This document shows, in pieces, positions 17,119 through 25,864 of a stretch of DNA of 64,000 bases; the first letter of the stretch is position 1, and the number at the start of each line of letters is the position of its first letter. The notes beneath the pieces are model-generated. The model did not search any database. It was not told where the DNA came from and saw only the letters and a program-made list of their open reading frames with translations. Source of the DNA: JAICNG01 sp035249985 (GTDB lineage Bacteria; Gemmatimonadota; Gemmatimonadetes; Gemmatimonadales; Gemmatimonadaceae); NCBI GenBank assembly GCA_035249985.1, contig DATFFP010000103.1, forward strand, positions 1 through 64,000, written 5' to 3'. The translations under genes were made by a program, and so were the position numbers.

Positions 17119-18965
17119 TTCTCGGAACCGCCGGTCACGTCGATCACGGCAAGACCGCGCTCGTGAAGGCGCTCACCGGCGTCGATACCGATCGTCTCGA
17201 GGAGGAGAAGCGGCGCGGCATCACGATCGACCTCGGATTCGCGCCGCTGCGCCTCGACACTGACCTCACGCTCGGCGTGGTTGACGTTCCTGGGCACGAG
17301 GCGTTCGTGCGCAACATGGTCGCCGGTGCCACCGGGATCGATCTTGCGCTCCTGGTGATCGCTGCCGACGAGGGGATCATGCCGCAGACGCGAGAGCACC
17401 TGAATATCCTGCGACTGCTCGGCGTCCGCGCTGGTGTCGTTGCCGTCTCCAAGTGCGACCTTGTCGATGCAGAATGGCTCGAGCTGATTCGCGATGATGT
17501 GGGCGTCGCACTGGAGAAGACACCGCTCGCATCCGCGGCGATCATTCCGACATCCAGCGTGTCGGGAGACGGGCTGTCCCAGCTTCGCGGGGCGATTGCC
17601 GAAGCGGCGCGCGCGCTGCCGGCGCGCGGCGGCGATGACCTTTTCCGAATGCCGATCGACCGCGCGTTTTCCCTCAAGGGGACGGGCACCGTGGTCACCG
17701 GCACGGTGTGGAGCGGAACGCTCGCGCGAGAGGGCGTCGCGCGCGTAATGCCCTTGGGGAAATCAGTTCGCGTCCGCGGGCTCGAGTCACACGGATTGGC
17801 CATCCCCGCCGCGACCACAGGTATGCGGGCTGCCGTCGCGCTCGCGGGGGTGGAGGTGAGCGAGCTTCGGCGCGGGCAGGTCCTCGTCGCGGACGACTCG
17901 TGGGCCGCCTCGACCGTCGTGCTTGCGCACGTCGAATTGCTCGCGAGCGCTCGTCGCGCGCTTGGCCCGCGCACTCAGCTGCGTTTTCACCTGGGGACGG
18001 CTGACGTCGGGGCCCGGGTCGTCGCCGCCGGAGGTGCGCTGCGTCCAGGTGCCAATGCCTCCGCGCGCATCGTGCTCGAGGAGCCGATCATCGCCAGGGC
18101 GGGGGATCGCTTCGTCCTTCGCGGTGAAACTCCACTCGTCACGGTGGGTGGTGGCGTCATCGACGACCCCATGCCGCAGGGACGCCGCGCTCGCCCGTGG
18201 CAGGAGGTCGCTGTCAGTGCCGCCGACCGTCTCGAGCGACATCTCGCCGACGCCGGTGTTCGCGGGGTAGCGGTCGCCTCGCTTTCGGTGCGGCTCGGGA
18301 CGGGGCCCACGCAGGCCGTGGCGCTCGCCGACCCCAACGCGTCGTTAGGCACCCGGCGCCTCGGTGACCGGATCTATTCGCTGCATGCGGTCGAACGGGC
18401 GCGAGAGGCCCTGCTCCGGCTGGTCGATGAGCATCACCGGATCGCCCCCCTCGAGCCGGGCGCGCCCCTGCAATCGATGCGGGCGCAGGTGGGCGCTCCC
18501 GCCGAGCTCGTCGATCTGATCGTCCGTGAGGCGCTGGCCTCGGGGGAACTGCGGCTCGAGGCCGGCCTGCTTGCGCGTCGCGGGTGGAGGCCTCGGCTCA
18601 CCGATCGGCAGGTTCGTCTCCGCGGCGACCTGCTCGGAGCTCTTCAGCGCGCCGGCCGCGAGCCGCCGAGCGCCTCCGAGCTCGAGGTGAGCTATGGGGA
18701 CGATGTCGTCCCGCTCCTGCGTTTGATGGAACGCGAGCGGGAGGTGGTTGGCGTCGAGGCCGATCGGTGGTTCGCCAGGCCGGCGATCGAGGAGTTGATC
18801 AACCGGCTGCGGGTCGAGATGAAGCCGGGACGGGAACACACGCCGGCCGACCTTCGGGATATGCTCGGGCTCTCCCGGAAGTTCCTCATTCCATTTCTGG
18901 AATACTGCGACCGGCATCACATCACGGAACGGCGCTCGTCAGGCAGGGTATTGCTAGGTCCGTAG
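17115..18965 (+). CDS. selB: Selenocysteine-specific translation elongation factor SelB
   Basis: 616 residues. SelB delivers Sec-tRNA to UGA codons marked by a SECIS hairpin. The G domain is EF-Tu-like: GTAGHVDHGKTALVKAL, RGITIDLGFAPL, DVPGHEAFVRNM and SKCD. Domains II and III follow, and the C-terminal about 230 residues are the winged-helix repeats that bind SECIS RNA, which separates SelB from EF-Tu. The start is ATG 17115, overlapping recO. selA, selD and tRNA-Sec are not in the window. Confidence 0.92.
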   Translation: MILGTAGHVDHGKTALVKALTGVDTDRLEEEKRRGITIDLGFAPLRLDTDLTLGVVDVPGHEAFVRNMVAGATGIDLALLVIAADEGIMPQTREHLNILRLLGVRAGVVAVSKCDLVDAEWLELIRDDVGVALEKTPLASAAIIPTSSVSGDGLSQLRGAIAEAARALPARGGDDLFRMPIDRAFSLKGTGTVVTGTVWSGTLAREGVARVMPLGKSVRVRGLESHGLAIPAATTGMRAAVALAGVEVSELRRGQVLVADDSWAASTVVLAHVELLASARRALGPRTQLRFHLGTADVGARVVAAGGALRPGANASARIVLEEPIIARAGDRFVLRGETPLVTVGGGVIDDPMPQGRRARPWQEVAVSAADRLERHLADAGVRGVAVASLSVRLGTGPTQAVALADPNASLGTRRLGDRIYSLHAVERAREALLRLVDEHHRIAPLEPGAPLQSMRAQVGAPAELVDLIVREALASGELRLEAGLLARRGWRPRLTDRQVRLRGDLLGALQRAGREPPSASELEVSYGDDVVPLLRLMEREREVVGVEADRWFARPAIEELINRLRVEMKPGREHTPADLRDMLGLSRKFLIPFLEYCDRHHITERRSSGRVLLGP

Positions 18966-18993
18966 TTTGCTCAAGGATCGCGATTTGGGTTGC

Positions 18994-19022
18994 TTGACAC
19001 CGCCTGAACTGCATCCTATGTT
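18994..19022 (+). promoter_or_regulatory. Sigma-70-type promoter of the sorting-domain protein gene
   Basis: A perfect TTGACA at 18994-18999 and TATGTT at 19017-19022 are separated by 17 nt. Transcription would start near 19029, giving a leader of about 75 nt before the ATG at 19104. An 8-bp inverted repeat (gatcgcga at 18976-18983, tcgcgatc at 19022-19029) brackets the promoter and could be an operator. Confidence 0.7.
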
Positions 19023-19103
19023 CGCGATCAAGGCACGCTATCGTACCACCTGTTTCCAGGAGCGGGACAGAGACTTCTTACTTCGTCAGTCTGGAGAAGG
19101 CGC

Positions 19104-19544
19104 ATGAGGCACCGATGGGCAGCACTCTGTGTGCTCGCCCTAGGCGTACTCGTACCGACGATCGGGCAAGCCCAAGCCGCTCAACCCCCACCGCCGGTTC
19201 GTGAGCGCCCCGGAGTTGAACTGGGTCAGAACTACCCAAACCCGTTCAACCCGACCACAACGATCCCGTTTGTCATCGGTGACCTGGCGACCTGTCAGGA
19301 TACCGGTCGGGAACATGTGGTGTCCCTCAGGATCTACAACATTCTCGCGCAGCTCGTTGCAGTTCCGATTCTGCAGGGAACGGGACAACAGCTCTTGAAC
19401 GTGCGGCTGAAGTGCGGGGCATACACGGCCTACTGGGATGGCCACTACCTCGGATCTTCCCGCGAAGTCGCCTCAGGCGTGTACCTGTATCGCATTGAGG
19501 TCGACGGCGAGGTGAAGGTGAAGAAGATGATCGTCAGCAAGTGA
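19104..19544 (+). CDS. Small secreted protein consisting of a C-terminal sorting (type IX / FlgD-Ig-like) domain
   Basis: 146 residues. A signal peptide (about 1-25, ending GQAQA) is followed almost at once by ELGQNYPNPFNPTTTIPF, the start of the type IX sorting domain family, and then by LRIYNILAQLV, the WDG strand and SGVYLYRIEVDGEVKVKKMIVSK, the usual C-terminal end. Normally this domain sits at the end of a large cargo protein; here there is no cargo. Two cysteines (in ATCQDTG and LKCGAYTA) may pair. A good SD (ggagaagg) and its own promoter argue that it is a real gene, not a fragment. Confidence 0.8.
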   Translation: MRHRWAALCVLALGVLVPTIGQAQAAQPPPPVRERPGVELGQNYPNPFNPTTTIPFVIGDLATCQDTGREHVVSLRIYNILAQLVAVPILQGTGQQLLNVRLKCGAYTAYWDGHYLGSSREVASGVYLYRIEVDGEVKVKKMIVSK

Positions 19545-19570
19545 CGTCTGGCGGCGCGCATGAATGCAGC

Positions 19571-19602
19571 AACGCGGTGACGGCTTCGGCCGTCACCGCG
19601 TT
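19571..19602. terminator. Bidirectional hairpin terminator
   Basis: A 14-bp perfect stem (left arm 19571-19584, right arm 19589-19602) with a TTCG loop lies between two convergent genes. The right arm contains the stop codon of the minus-strand lipoprotein gene. Confidence 0.8.
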
Positions 19603-19949
19603 TGTGCGTCCTGAGGCCCGGCGCGTTCGGACGTGGTCGTGTCGCCCGTGAGCGTGAGGGCTCTCTTGCTGATCTCCGTCCAGATCGCCGAGGCCTGTGT
19701 GGGGTTCGAGGCGTAGTGGCGCGCCTGACGCTCCAGCTCGTCGACGGTAAGGCCTTGCTCTTGCAACACCCCGCGGCGCAAGCTGTCCCGCGCGGCGTCG
19801 CTCAGCTGGTACTTGCGGTCGATGACGTGCAGCCGCGCCATTGCGGCGACGAAGGTCGAATCGTCCATCACCGCGCGGCCGTCCGTTCTCGTGCACGCGG
19901 CGACTGCGGCGCCGAGCAGGCAATGCCTCACCATCATTCCGATACGCAT
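19593..19949 (-). CDS. Small lipoprotein, DUF4296-like
   Basis: 118 residues. A lipoprotein signal ends at AAC (Cys19 from the first ATG). The remainder, FVAAMARLHVIDRKYQLSDAARDSLRRGVLQEQGLTVDELERQARHYASNP..IW.EIS, follows the helical pattern of DUF4296 proteins, known mostly from Bacteroidota and of unknown function. ATG codons at residues 5 and 6 are alternative starts. It is convergent with the sorting-domain gene and divergent from mlaE, with 44 nt in between. Confidence 0.65.
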   Translation of the reverse strand: MRIGMMVRHCLLGAAVAACTRTDGRAVMDDSTFVAAMARLHVIDRKYQLSDAARDSLRRGVLQEQGLTVDELERQARHYASNPTQASAIWTEISKRALTLTGDTTTSERAGPQDAQTR

Positions 19950-19993
19950 GGCGCGCGAACGCTAGGCCGCATGCTTCCATCGGTCAAGCACAG

Positions 19994-20815
19994 ATGACCT
20001 CAGTCGGTGAACAGCTCGGCGCTGGCTCGCGGCCAGGACGCCCATTCCTCACCGCCACCGGCCGCATTCTCAGCCGCGGGCGGCTGGCGCTGGGCGTGCT
20101 GTACTGGCTGGCCTGGCTCTCCGTCTCACGGCGTATTCCGGTACGCACCGGAATCCAGCGCGAGGTCGAAACGCTCGGCGTCGGCGCGCTGCCCCTCGTC
20201 GTGCCCGCCTCGGTACTCGTCGGCCTGATCGCGATCTTCCAAATCGCCTCGCAGCTCCTCGAGATCGGCGCGCAGTCGATGAGCATTCGCGCCATTGCCT
20301 GGTTCACCGCACGCGAGTTCGGACCGGTCGGTGCGGCGCTACTGGTTGTCGCACGGAGCGCATCGGGCATCGCCGGTGAGCTCGCCGCGATGCGGGCAGG
20401 TGGCGAGATCGATGCCCTCCGCGCGATGGGGCTCGATCCGGTCAAGTATCTCGTGGCGCCAAAGCTCGCGGCGCTGCTCATCGGGCTTCCCGCGCTCACG
20501 ATCCTCTCCGTCGCCCTGATCATCTTCGGCGGATGGGTCGGGAGCACGCTGTTCCTCGACTACAGCACCGCGTTCTTCCTCGAGGAGTTCCGCGCGGCGT
20601 TCGCAATGCGCGACCTCATCGTCGGTCTCGGCAAAAGCGTGATTTTCGCGTTCATCATCGGGTTCGTCGCCGCCGACGAGGGACTCAACGTCGAAGGACG
20701 GGTCGCGGCCATCAGCGAGGCGACGACGCGCGGCGTGGTGTACTCCGTGCTCGGTGTGCTGGCCGCCGACACGCTCGTGAACGTGATCTTCTACTTCATC
20801 CCCGGCCTTGCCTAA
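19994..20815 (+). CDS. mlaE: Mla-type lipid ABC transporter permease
   Basis: 273 residues of the MlaE/DUF140 permease family, which moves phospholipid between inner membrane and periplasmic carriers. Family sequences are ETLGVGALPLVVPASVLVGLIAIFQ, REFGPVGAALLVVARSASGIAGELAAMRAGGEIDALRAMGLDP and, at the end, GVVYSVLGVLAADTLVNVIFYF. The open frame runs 150 nt further upstream, but ATG 19994 gives a sensible N-terminus. It heads an mlaEFD-lipoprotein operon. Confidence 0.92.
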   Translation: MTSVGEQLGAGSRPGRPFLTATGRILSRGRLALGVLYWLAWLSVSRRIPVRTGIQREVETLGVGALPLVVPASVLVGLIAIFQIASQLLEIGAQSMSIRAIAWFTAREFGPVGAALLVVARSASGIAGELAAMRAGGEIDALRAMGLDPVKYLVAPKLAALLIGLPALTILSVALIIFGGWVGSTLFLDYSTAFFLEEFRAAFAMRDLIVGLGKSVIFAFIIGFVAADEGLNVEGRVAAISEATTRGVVYSVLGVLAADTLVNVIFYFIPGLA

Positions 20816-20816
20816 C

Positions 20817-21563
20817 GTGAGCGACGTCGTCCTCGAGGTTACGGGGCTCACCGGCCCCGATGAGTCGCCGGCGATCTTCGATATTTCGCTCGATGCGTGG
20901 CGGGCGAGGACCAGCGTCGTGCTCGGACCCATCCACTCGGGAAAGTCCATCGTCATGCGCCACCTGCTGGCGCTCGAGGAGGCGCGTACCGGGTCCATCG
21001 TCGTGGAGGGGGAGCGGTTCGACGCGCGCGGCGAATCGGACGCCGTGGTGCGACGCATGCGCACACGGTTTGGTGTGATCTTCGAAGGGGCGGCGCTGCT
21101 CTCACGACTCACGGTGCTCGAGAACGTCGAGCTGCCGCTGCTCGAGCACACGCACGCGACCGGCGACGAGGCGCGGCAGGCGGCGCAGGAGTTGCTCTCC
21201 GAGGTAGGTCTGAGCGTTGCGCAGGACGCGACCCCGGGGGAGCTGGACCGGGCGGCTCAGCGTCGCGTAGCCCTGGCCCGTGCCCTCGCGCTGCGGCCGC
21301 CCGTCTTATTACTCGATGAGCCCACGCAGGGGCTCGACGCCCATGCAGCTTCCGAGCTCGACCGGACCTTGCGACACTTGCAGGAGCGCGGTGGATTCGG
21401 AATCGTCATCTTCACGCGGGAAGCACGCTACGCCTTTGGAAACGCCCAACGTGTCTATGTCATGGCGGACGGGCGCATCGTCGATTCGGGGGATCACGAC
21501 TCCCTCGCCGACAGCGAGCATCCGGTGGTGCGCGGTCTTCTCCGTCGACGGGGGTCGGAATGA
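20817..21563 (+). CDS. mlaF: Mla-type ABC transporter ATP-binding protein with degenerate motifs
   Basis: 248 residues from GTG 20817 (TTG 20808 would add three). Walker A GPIHSGKS (37-44) and Walker B VLLLDEP (D167, E168) are intact. Other catalytic elements are not: the Q-loop glutamine is Glu90 (VIFEGAALLSRL), the LSGGQ-type signature is replaced by LDRAAQ (143-148), and the switch histidine position is Arg201 (IFTREARYAF). Position between mlaE and mlaD fixes its role as the ATPase subunit. It may bind ATP but hydrolyse it poorly, or act with another ATPase; that is inference. Confidence 0.88.
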   Translation: MSDVVLEVTGLTGPDESPAIFDISLDAWRARTSVVLGPIHSGKSIVMRHLLALEEARTGSIVVEGERFDARGESDAVVRRMRTRFGVIFEGAALLSRLTVLENVELPLLEHTHATGDEARQAAQELLSEVGLSVAQDATPGELDRAAQRRVALARALALRPPVLLLDEPTQGLDAHAASELDRTLRHLQERGGFGIVIFTREARYAFGNAQRVYVMADGRIVDSGDHDSLADSEHPVVRGLLRRRGSE

Positions 21564-22465
21564 AACGCGGTGAATCGCGCCTCGGCATCGTCGCGTTTCT
21601 TGGCGGCACGGCGTTGGTGCTCGTCGCCATCGTCGCGTTCGCGCGATACCCATCGCTGTTCCACCGCGGAAGCGAATACCGGGCCGCATTCAGGAACGTG
21701 GCCGGGCTCAATCTCGGGGATGAGGTGCGGTATGGCGGACTGATCGTCGGCTCGGTGACCCGCTTGACGCTCGACCCCCAGGACGTGACGCGCATCGAGG
21801 TGACGTTCCGCGTGCGCCCGGAGACTCCGATGCGCGCCGACACGTACGCGACGATCACCCAGGTTGGACTCCTGGGACATCCCTACCTCAACCTCGAGCC
21901 CGGCCTTCCGACATCCCCAGCGCTTCCGCCGCGAAGCCAGGTTCCGACCCGCGACAACCTCACCTTCCAGGATGCGATGAGTCGTCTCGCGGTCTTCCTC
22001 GACCGCGCCGACACGCTGCTCCACGGCGTGGAGAGAATCGCCGCATCGAGCCCCTGGGATCGGATCGATCGGACCCTCTCACGCGTTGACGCGCTCCTTA
22101 CCAACGCCGCGGCCGGCTCGGGTCGCGTGATCGAGAACCTCGATCAGGCGACGGTTCAGCTGTCGGGAATGCTCGAGCGGACCGAGCGTCTCATCGGATC
22201 TCTCGACACCGCCTTCCGCGATGCGAGCCCCGGCCTGCGCCAGGCGCAACGTGAGGCGCTGGCGGCAATGCGCGACATGCGCGCGCTCATCGGCGACGTG
22301 CGGGACGCGACGGGGGACGGAGATCGCCTGGCTCGCATCGTCGACAATCTCGCCGCTGCCTCCGACGACCTGGCACGGCTCGCCGACCGGCTGGAGAAGG
22401 AGCCGACGAGCATCCTGTCGCGACGCCAGCCGCCGAAGAAGACCGCCGGGCCGGCAGCGCAATGA
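21560..22465 (+). CDS. mlaD: MlaD-like MCE-domain lipid-binding protein
   Basis: 301 residues. One N-terminal transmembrane helix (about residues 10-28) anchors the protein; an MCE domain follows (YRAAFRNVAGLNLGDEVRYGGLIVGSVTRLTLDP, then QVGLLGHPYLNLEPG). The C-terminal half is a long helical region with many heptads, as in MCE proteins that build a periplasmic tunnel. It overlaps mlaF by 4 nt and the next gene by 4 nt. Confidence 0.88.
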   Translation: MKRGESRLGIVAFLGGTALVLVAIVAFARYPSLFHRGSEYRAAFRNVAGLNLGDEVRYGGLIVGSVTRLTLDPQDVTRIEVTFRVRPETPMRADTYATITQVGLLGHPYLNLEPGLPTSPALPPRSQVPTRDNLTFQDAMSRLAVFLDRADTLLHGVERIAASSPWDRIDRTLSRVDALLTNAAAGSGRVIENLDQATVQLSGMLERTERLIGSLDTAFRDASPGLRQAQREALAAMRDMRALIGDVRDATGDGDRLARIVDNLAAASDDLARLADRLEKEPTSILSRRQPPKKTAGPAAQ

Positions 22466-23115
22466 ACGTGAGCGTCGCTCTGGTCGCCATCGCGACGCTC
22501 GCGGTCGGGTGCTTCCGGCCGCGCACCGTTGCGCCTATCGAGATGTATCGGCTGCTCCCGACGGCAGCCGAGACCGCCAGCGTTGCCGTGCCGCCGTTCG
22601 TCGACGAGCTTGCTGAGGGGTCCCTGGCCGTTTCCCGGTACATCACCCCCGGCCTCTATGGGCAGCGTGGCATCGTGTATCGAGTGGGGGAGTCGGGGTA
22701 CGCGACGTATCCGTCCCGCGAGTGGGCGATCCCCCTCGGTGAGATGCTGGGGCGTCGCACGGCAGACCTCCTCCAGGAGAAGCCGCTCGTGCAAGGGGGG
22801 GCGCTCTTCGATCCGCCCACTCGGCGGGCTTTCACCCACATCTGGCGAGGCACCGTCCGGGAATTCGAGGAGATCGATCGCGGCAACGACGTCTTCGTGG
22901 CCGTGAACCTCGAGGCGAGCCTCATTCGGGTCGAGGACGACTCGATCCTCTGGTCGGGCGCCGCCCGGGTGGAGCGACCGGTTCCGGATGGGACGATGGA
23001 GGGTATCGTGGCCGGACTGAGCGCCGCGACGGACGAAGTGGTGTTCGCGCTGCTCGACTCGGCGAGGGTGTCGATCCGGCAGAAATCGGCGAACGGGTCA
23101 CCGCGGGAACCGTAG
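22462..23115 (+). CDS. ABC-type transport auxiliary lipoprotein (PqiC/YmbA-like)
   Basis: 217 residues. The lipobox is at AVGC (Cys17). The body resembles the ABC transport auxiliary family (DUF330): IEMYRLLPTA at the start, strands around VAVPPFVDELAEGSLAVSRYITPGLYGQRGIVYR, and W..PLGEMLGRRTADLLQE. Such lipoproteins accompany MCE systems at the outer membrane, where MlaA/MlaC are absent. It closes the operon, and no mlaC-like gene is present here. Confidence 0.75.
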   Translation: MNVSVALVAIATLAVGCFRPRTVAPIEMYRLLPTAAETASVAVPPFVDELAEGSLAVSRYITPGLYGQRGIVYRVGESGYATYPSREWAIPLGEMLGRRTADLLQEKPLVQGGALFDPPTRRAFTHIWRGTVREFEEIDRGNDVFVAVNLEASLIRVEDDSILWSGAARVERPVPDGTMEGIVAGLSAATDEVVFALLDSARVSIRQKSANGSPREP

Positions 23116-23242
23116 CCCGCGCCACCGCGGCAGCACGAGTGCGCACACTCGGCAGACATCTACGGAATGACGGTTGCCTAGGTGTTGTGGAGAAGAGACT
23201 TAGGCGCAACCTGATAATGCGCTTTCTCAAGCCGAGATTTCG

Positions 23243-25864
23243 ATGATAAGCTCCGATCGCCTGACTGTGAAGGCCGCCGAGGCACTCAACGAGGCGCTTT
23301 CGCTGGCCCGCCGAACCGGCAATCCGCTCGTGTACGATGCCCACCTACTTCTTGCGCTGCTCCAGCAAGAGGAGGGGATTGTCGTGCCCTTGCTTCACAA
23401 GATCGGCGGGAACGTCAGCGATCTTCGCTCTCGCGTCGAGCGCGAGATCGCGCGCTATCCGAAGCAAACGGGTGCTCAGCCGACGCTCTCGCGCGAGCTG
23501 CACCAGGTCATGGACAAGGCGGACGAGTTCGCCAAGTCACTGGGAGACGAATTCGTCTCCACCGAGCATCTCCTCGTCGCGCTGGCCGACGTGCGTGGCA
23601 CAGACAGCTTCGCCGTGCTCTCGTCGGCAGGGGCCACTCGGGACGCCCTCGTTCAGGCGCTCAAGGTGGTGCGCGGAGCGCATCGGGTGACAGACCAAAC
23701 GCCGGAGAACCAGTACCAGGCGCTTCAGAAGTACACGCGCGACCTCACCGAGGCTGCGCGTAAGGGCAAACTCGATCCCGTCATCGGCCGCGACGAGGAG
23801 ATTCGGCGCGTCGTTCAGGTGCTCTCGCGCCGCACCAAGAACAACCCCGTCCTCATCGGCGAGCCCGGCGTTGGCAAGACGGCCATCGTCGAAGGGCTGG
23901 CGCAGCGAATCATCAATGGCGACGTCCCGGAGAGCCTCAAGAACAAGCGCCTCGTCGCGCTCGACCTCGGAGCGCTCATCGCGGGGGCCAAATTCCGTGG
24001 TGAGTTCGAGGAGCGGCTGAAGGCCGTCCTCAAGGAGATCACCGCGAACGAAGGGCAGTTCGTGACCTTCATCGACGAGATGCACACACTCGTCGGTGCG
24101 GGCGCCGCCGAAGGGGCGATGGATGCGGGCAACATGCTCAAGCCGCTCCTCGCCCGGGGCGAGCTCCGCGTGGTCGGCGCGACGACTCTCGATGAGTACC
24201 GGAAGCATATCGAGAAAGACGCCGCTCTCGAGCGCCGTTTCCAGCCGGTATATGTCGGCGAGCCGTCGGTCGAGGATACGATCGCGATCCTGCGCGGCCT
24301 CAAGGAGCGCTACGAGACGCATCACGGCGTGCGCATCACCGATGGCGCGATCGTCGCGGCGGCCACACTCTCGCATCGCTACATCGGCGACCGCTTTCTC
24401 CCCGACAAAGCCATCGACCTCATCGATGAGGCGGCATCGCGCCTCCGTATCGAGATCGATTCGCTTCCGCAGGAGATCGACGAGGTGGAGCGGCGCATCG
24501 TGCAGCTCGAGATCGAGCGACAGGCGCTCCAGAAAGAGAAGGACCCGGCCTCCGTGCAGCGGCGTTCTGCGCTCGAGCGCGAGATCGCGGAGCTCAAGGA
24601 GCGCTCAGGCGCCATGAAGGCGCAGTGGCAAGGGGAGAAGGAGTCCCTGCAGAAGGTCGCGAAGATCAAGCAGGAGATCGAGGAGCTGCGCACGCAGGCC
24701 GAGCAGGCGGCGCGCTCGGGTGATCTGGGCAAGGCGGCGGAGATTTCGTACGGTCGCATCCCGCAGCTCGAGACGCAGCTCCGCGAGACCGAGCAGCAGC
24801 TGGGGCAACGTCAGTCGAGCACGAAGCGGTTCCTCAAGGAAGAGGTCACTGCCGAGGATGTGGCAGAGATCGTCGCCAAGTGGACGGGCATTCCCGTGAC
24901 TCGGATGATGGAGAGCGAGCGCGAGCGGCTGACGAAGCTCGAGGAGCACCTCAGCGAGCGCGTGATCGGTCAGCCCGAGGCGATCCACGCCGTCGCGAAC
25001 GCCGTGCGGCGCTCGCGCGCCGGTCTCCAGGATCCCAATCGCCCCATCGGCTCCTTCATTTTCCTCGGCCCCACGGGCGTAGGGAAGACGGAGACTGCGC
25101 GCGCGCTCGCGGAGTTTCTCTTCGATGATGAGCACGCGATGGTGCGCATCGATATGTCCGAGTACATGGAGAAGCACGCCGTCGCCCGACTCATTGGCGC
25201 GCCTCCTGGGTACGTCGGTTACGAGGAAGGCGGGCAGCTCACGGAAGCGGTGCGGCGCCGTCCGTACTCGGTGGTGCTCTTCGATGAGATCGAGAAGGCG
25301 CACCCGGATGTGTTCAACATCCTGCTTCAGATTCTGGACGACGGCCGGCTCACCGACTCGCAGGGAAGAACGGTCGACTTCCGTAACACCGTCATCATCA
25401 TGACGTCGAACGTCGGGAGCGCGTACATCCTCGAGCGGGGCACGCGGGACTGGGCGGAGGTCGAGACGGTGGTCACCGCCGAGTTGCGGCGACAATTCAA
25501 GCCGGAGTTTCTCAACCGCGTCGACGACATCATCATCTTCCACCCCCTCGGCATGGAGCAGCTCGACAGGATCATCGACCTGCAGCTGCGTCGGCTCGAG
25601 CAGCTGCTTGCGGAGCGGAAGATGACGATCGAGCTGACGCCGGATGCGCGTCGCGCCATCGCCGAGGAGGGCTACGATCCCGCGTTTGGCGCGCGCCCAC
25701 TGAAGCGGGCGATCCAGCGCCTCATCCAGAACCCGCTGGCGCTGGCGGTGCTCGAAGGGCGCTTCGGCGAGGGCGATCACGTGGTCGCGGGCGTCGGCGC
25801 GAACGGGGAGCTCACATTCGAGAAGGCTGGGGAAGCGGTGCCGGCGGGTGCCGGCTCGCATTGA
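23243..25864 (+). CDS. clpB: ATP-dependent disaggregase ClpB
   Basis: 873 residues, full length. An N-terminal Clp repeat domain (about 1-145), AAA module 1 with Walker A GEPGVGKT (about 206), a coiled-coil middle domain (about 410-530, rich in E, R, Q), and AAA module 2 with GPTGVGKT (about 610) are all in place. ClpB works with DnaK to rescue aggregated proteins. The 127-nt gap upstream holds a GATAAT (23213-23218) that could be a -10, without a clear -35 or heat-shock sigma motif. No CIRCE is present here. Confidence 0.96.
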   Translation: MISSDRLTVKAAEALNEALSLARRTGNPLVYDAHLLLALLQQEEGIVVPLLHKIGGNVSDLRSRVEREIARYPKQTGAQPTLSRELHQVMDKADEFAKSLGDEFVSTEHLLVALADVRGTDSFAVLSSAGATRDALVQALKVVRGAHRVTDQTPENQYQALQKYTRDLTEAARKGKLDPVIGRDEEIRRVVQVLSRRTKNNPVLIGEPGVGKTAIVEGLAQRIINGDVPESLKNKRLVALDLGALIAGAKFRGEFEERLKAVLKEITANEGQFVTFIDEMHTLVGAGAAEGAMDAGNMLKPLLARGELRVVGATTLDEYRKHIEKDAALERRFQPVYVGEPSVEDTIAILRGLKERYETHHGVRITDGAIVAAATLSHRYIGDRFLPDKAIDLIDEAASRLRIEIDSLPQEIDEVERRIVQLEIERQALQKEKDPASVQRRSALEREIAELKERSGAMKAQWQGEKESLQKVAKIKQEIEELRTQAEQAARSGDLGKAAEISYGRIPQLETQLRETEQQLGQRQSSTKRFLKEEVTAEDVAEIVAKWTGIPVTRMMESERERLTKLEEHLSERVIGQPEAIHAVANAVRRSRAGLQDPNRPIGSFIFLGPTGVGKTETARALAEFLFDDEHAMVRIDMSEYMEKHAVARLIGAPPGYVGYEEGGQLTEAVRRRPYSVVLFDEIEKAHPDVFNILLQILDDGRLTDSQGRTVDFRNTVIIMTSNVGSAYILERGTRDWAEVETVVTAELRRQFKPEFLNRVDDIIIFHPLGMEQLDRIIDLQLRRLEQLLAERKMTIELTPDARRAIAEEGYDPAFGARPLKRAIQRLIQNPLALAVLEGRFGEGDHVVAGVGANGELTFEKAGEAVPAGAGSH

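Noticed and set aside
18966..19103. Search for tRNA-Sec or SECIS next to selB
   Set aside because: No acceptor stem of a long tRNA is present; the region is explained by a promoter and leader.
23185..23218. Promoter of clpB with ttgtgg and gataat
   Set aside because: The spacing is 22 nt and no heat-shock sigma motif is present; only the -10-like box was mentioned.
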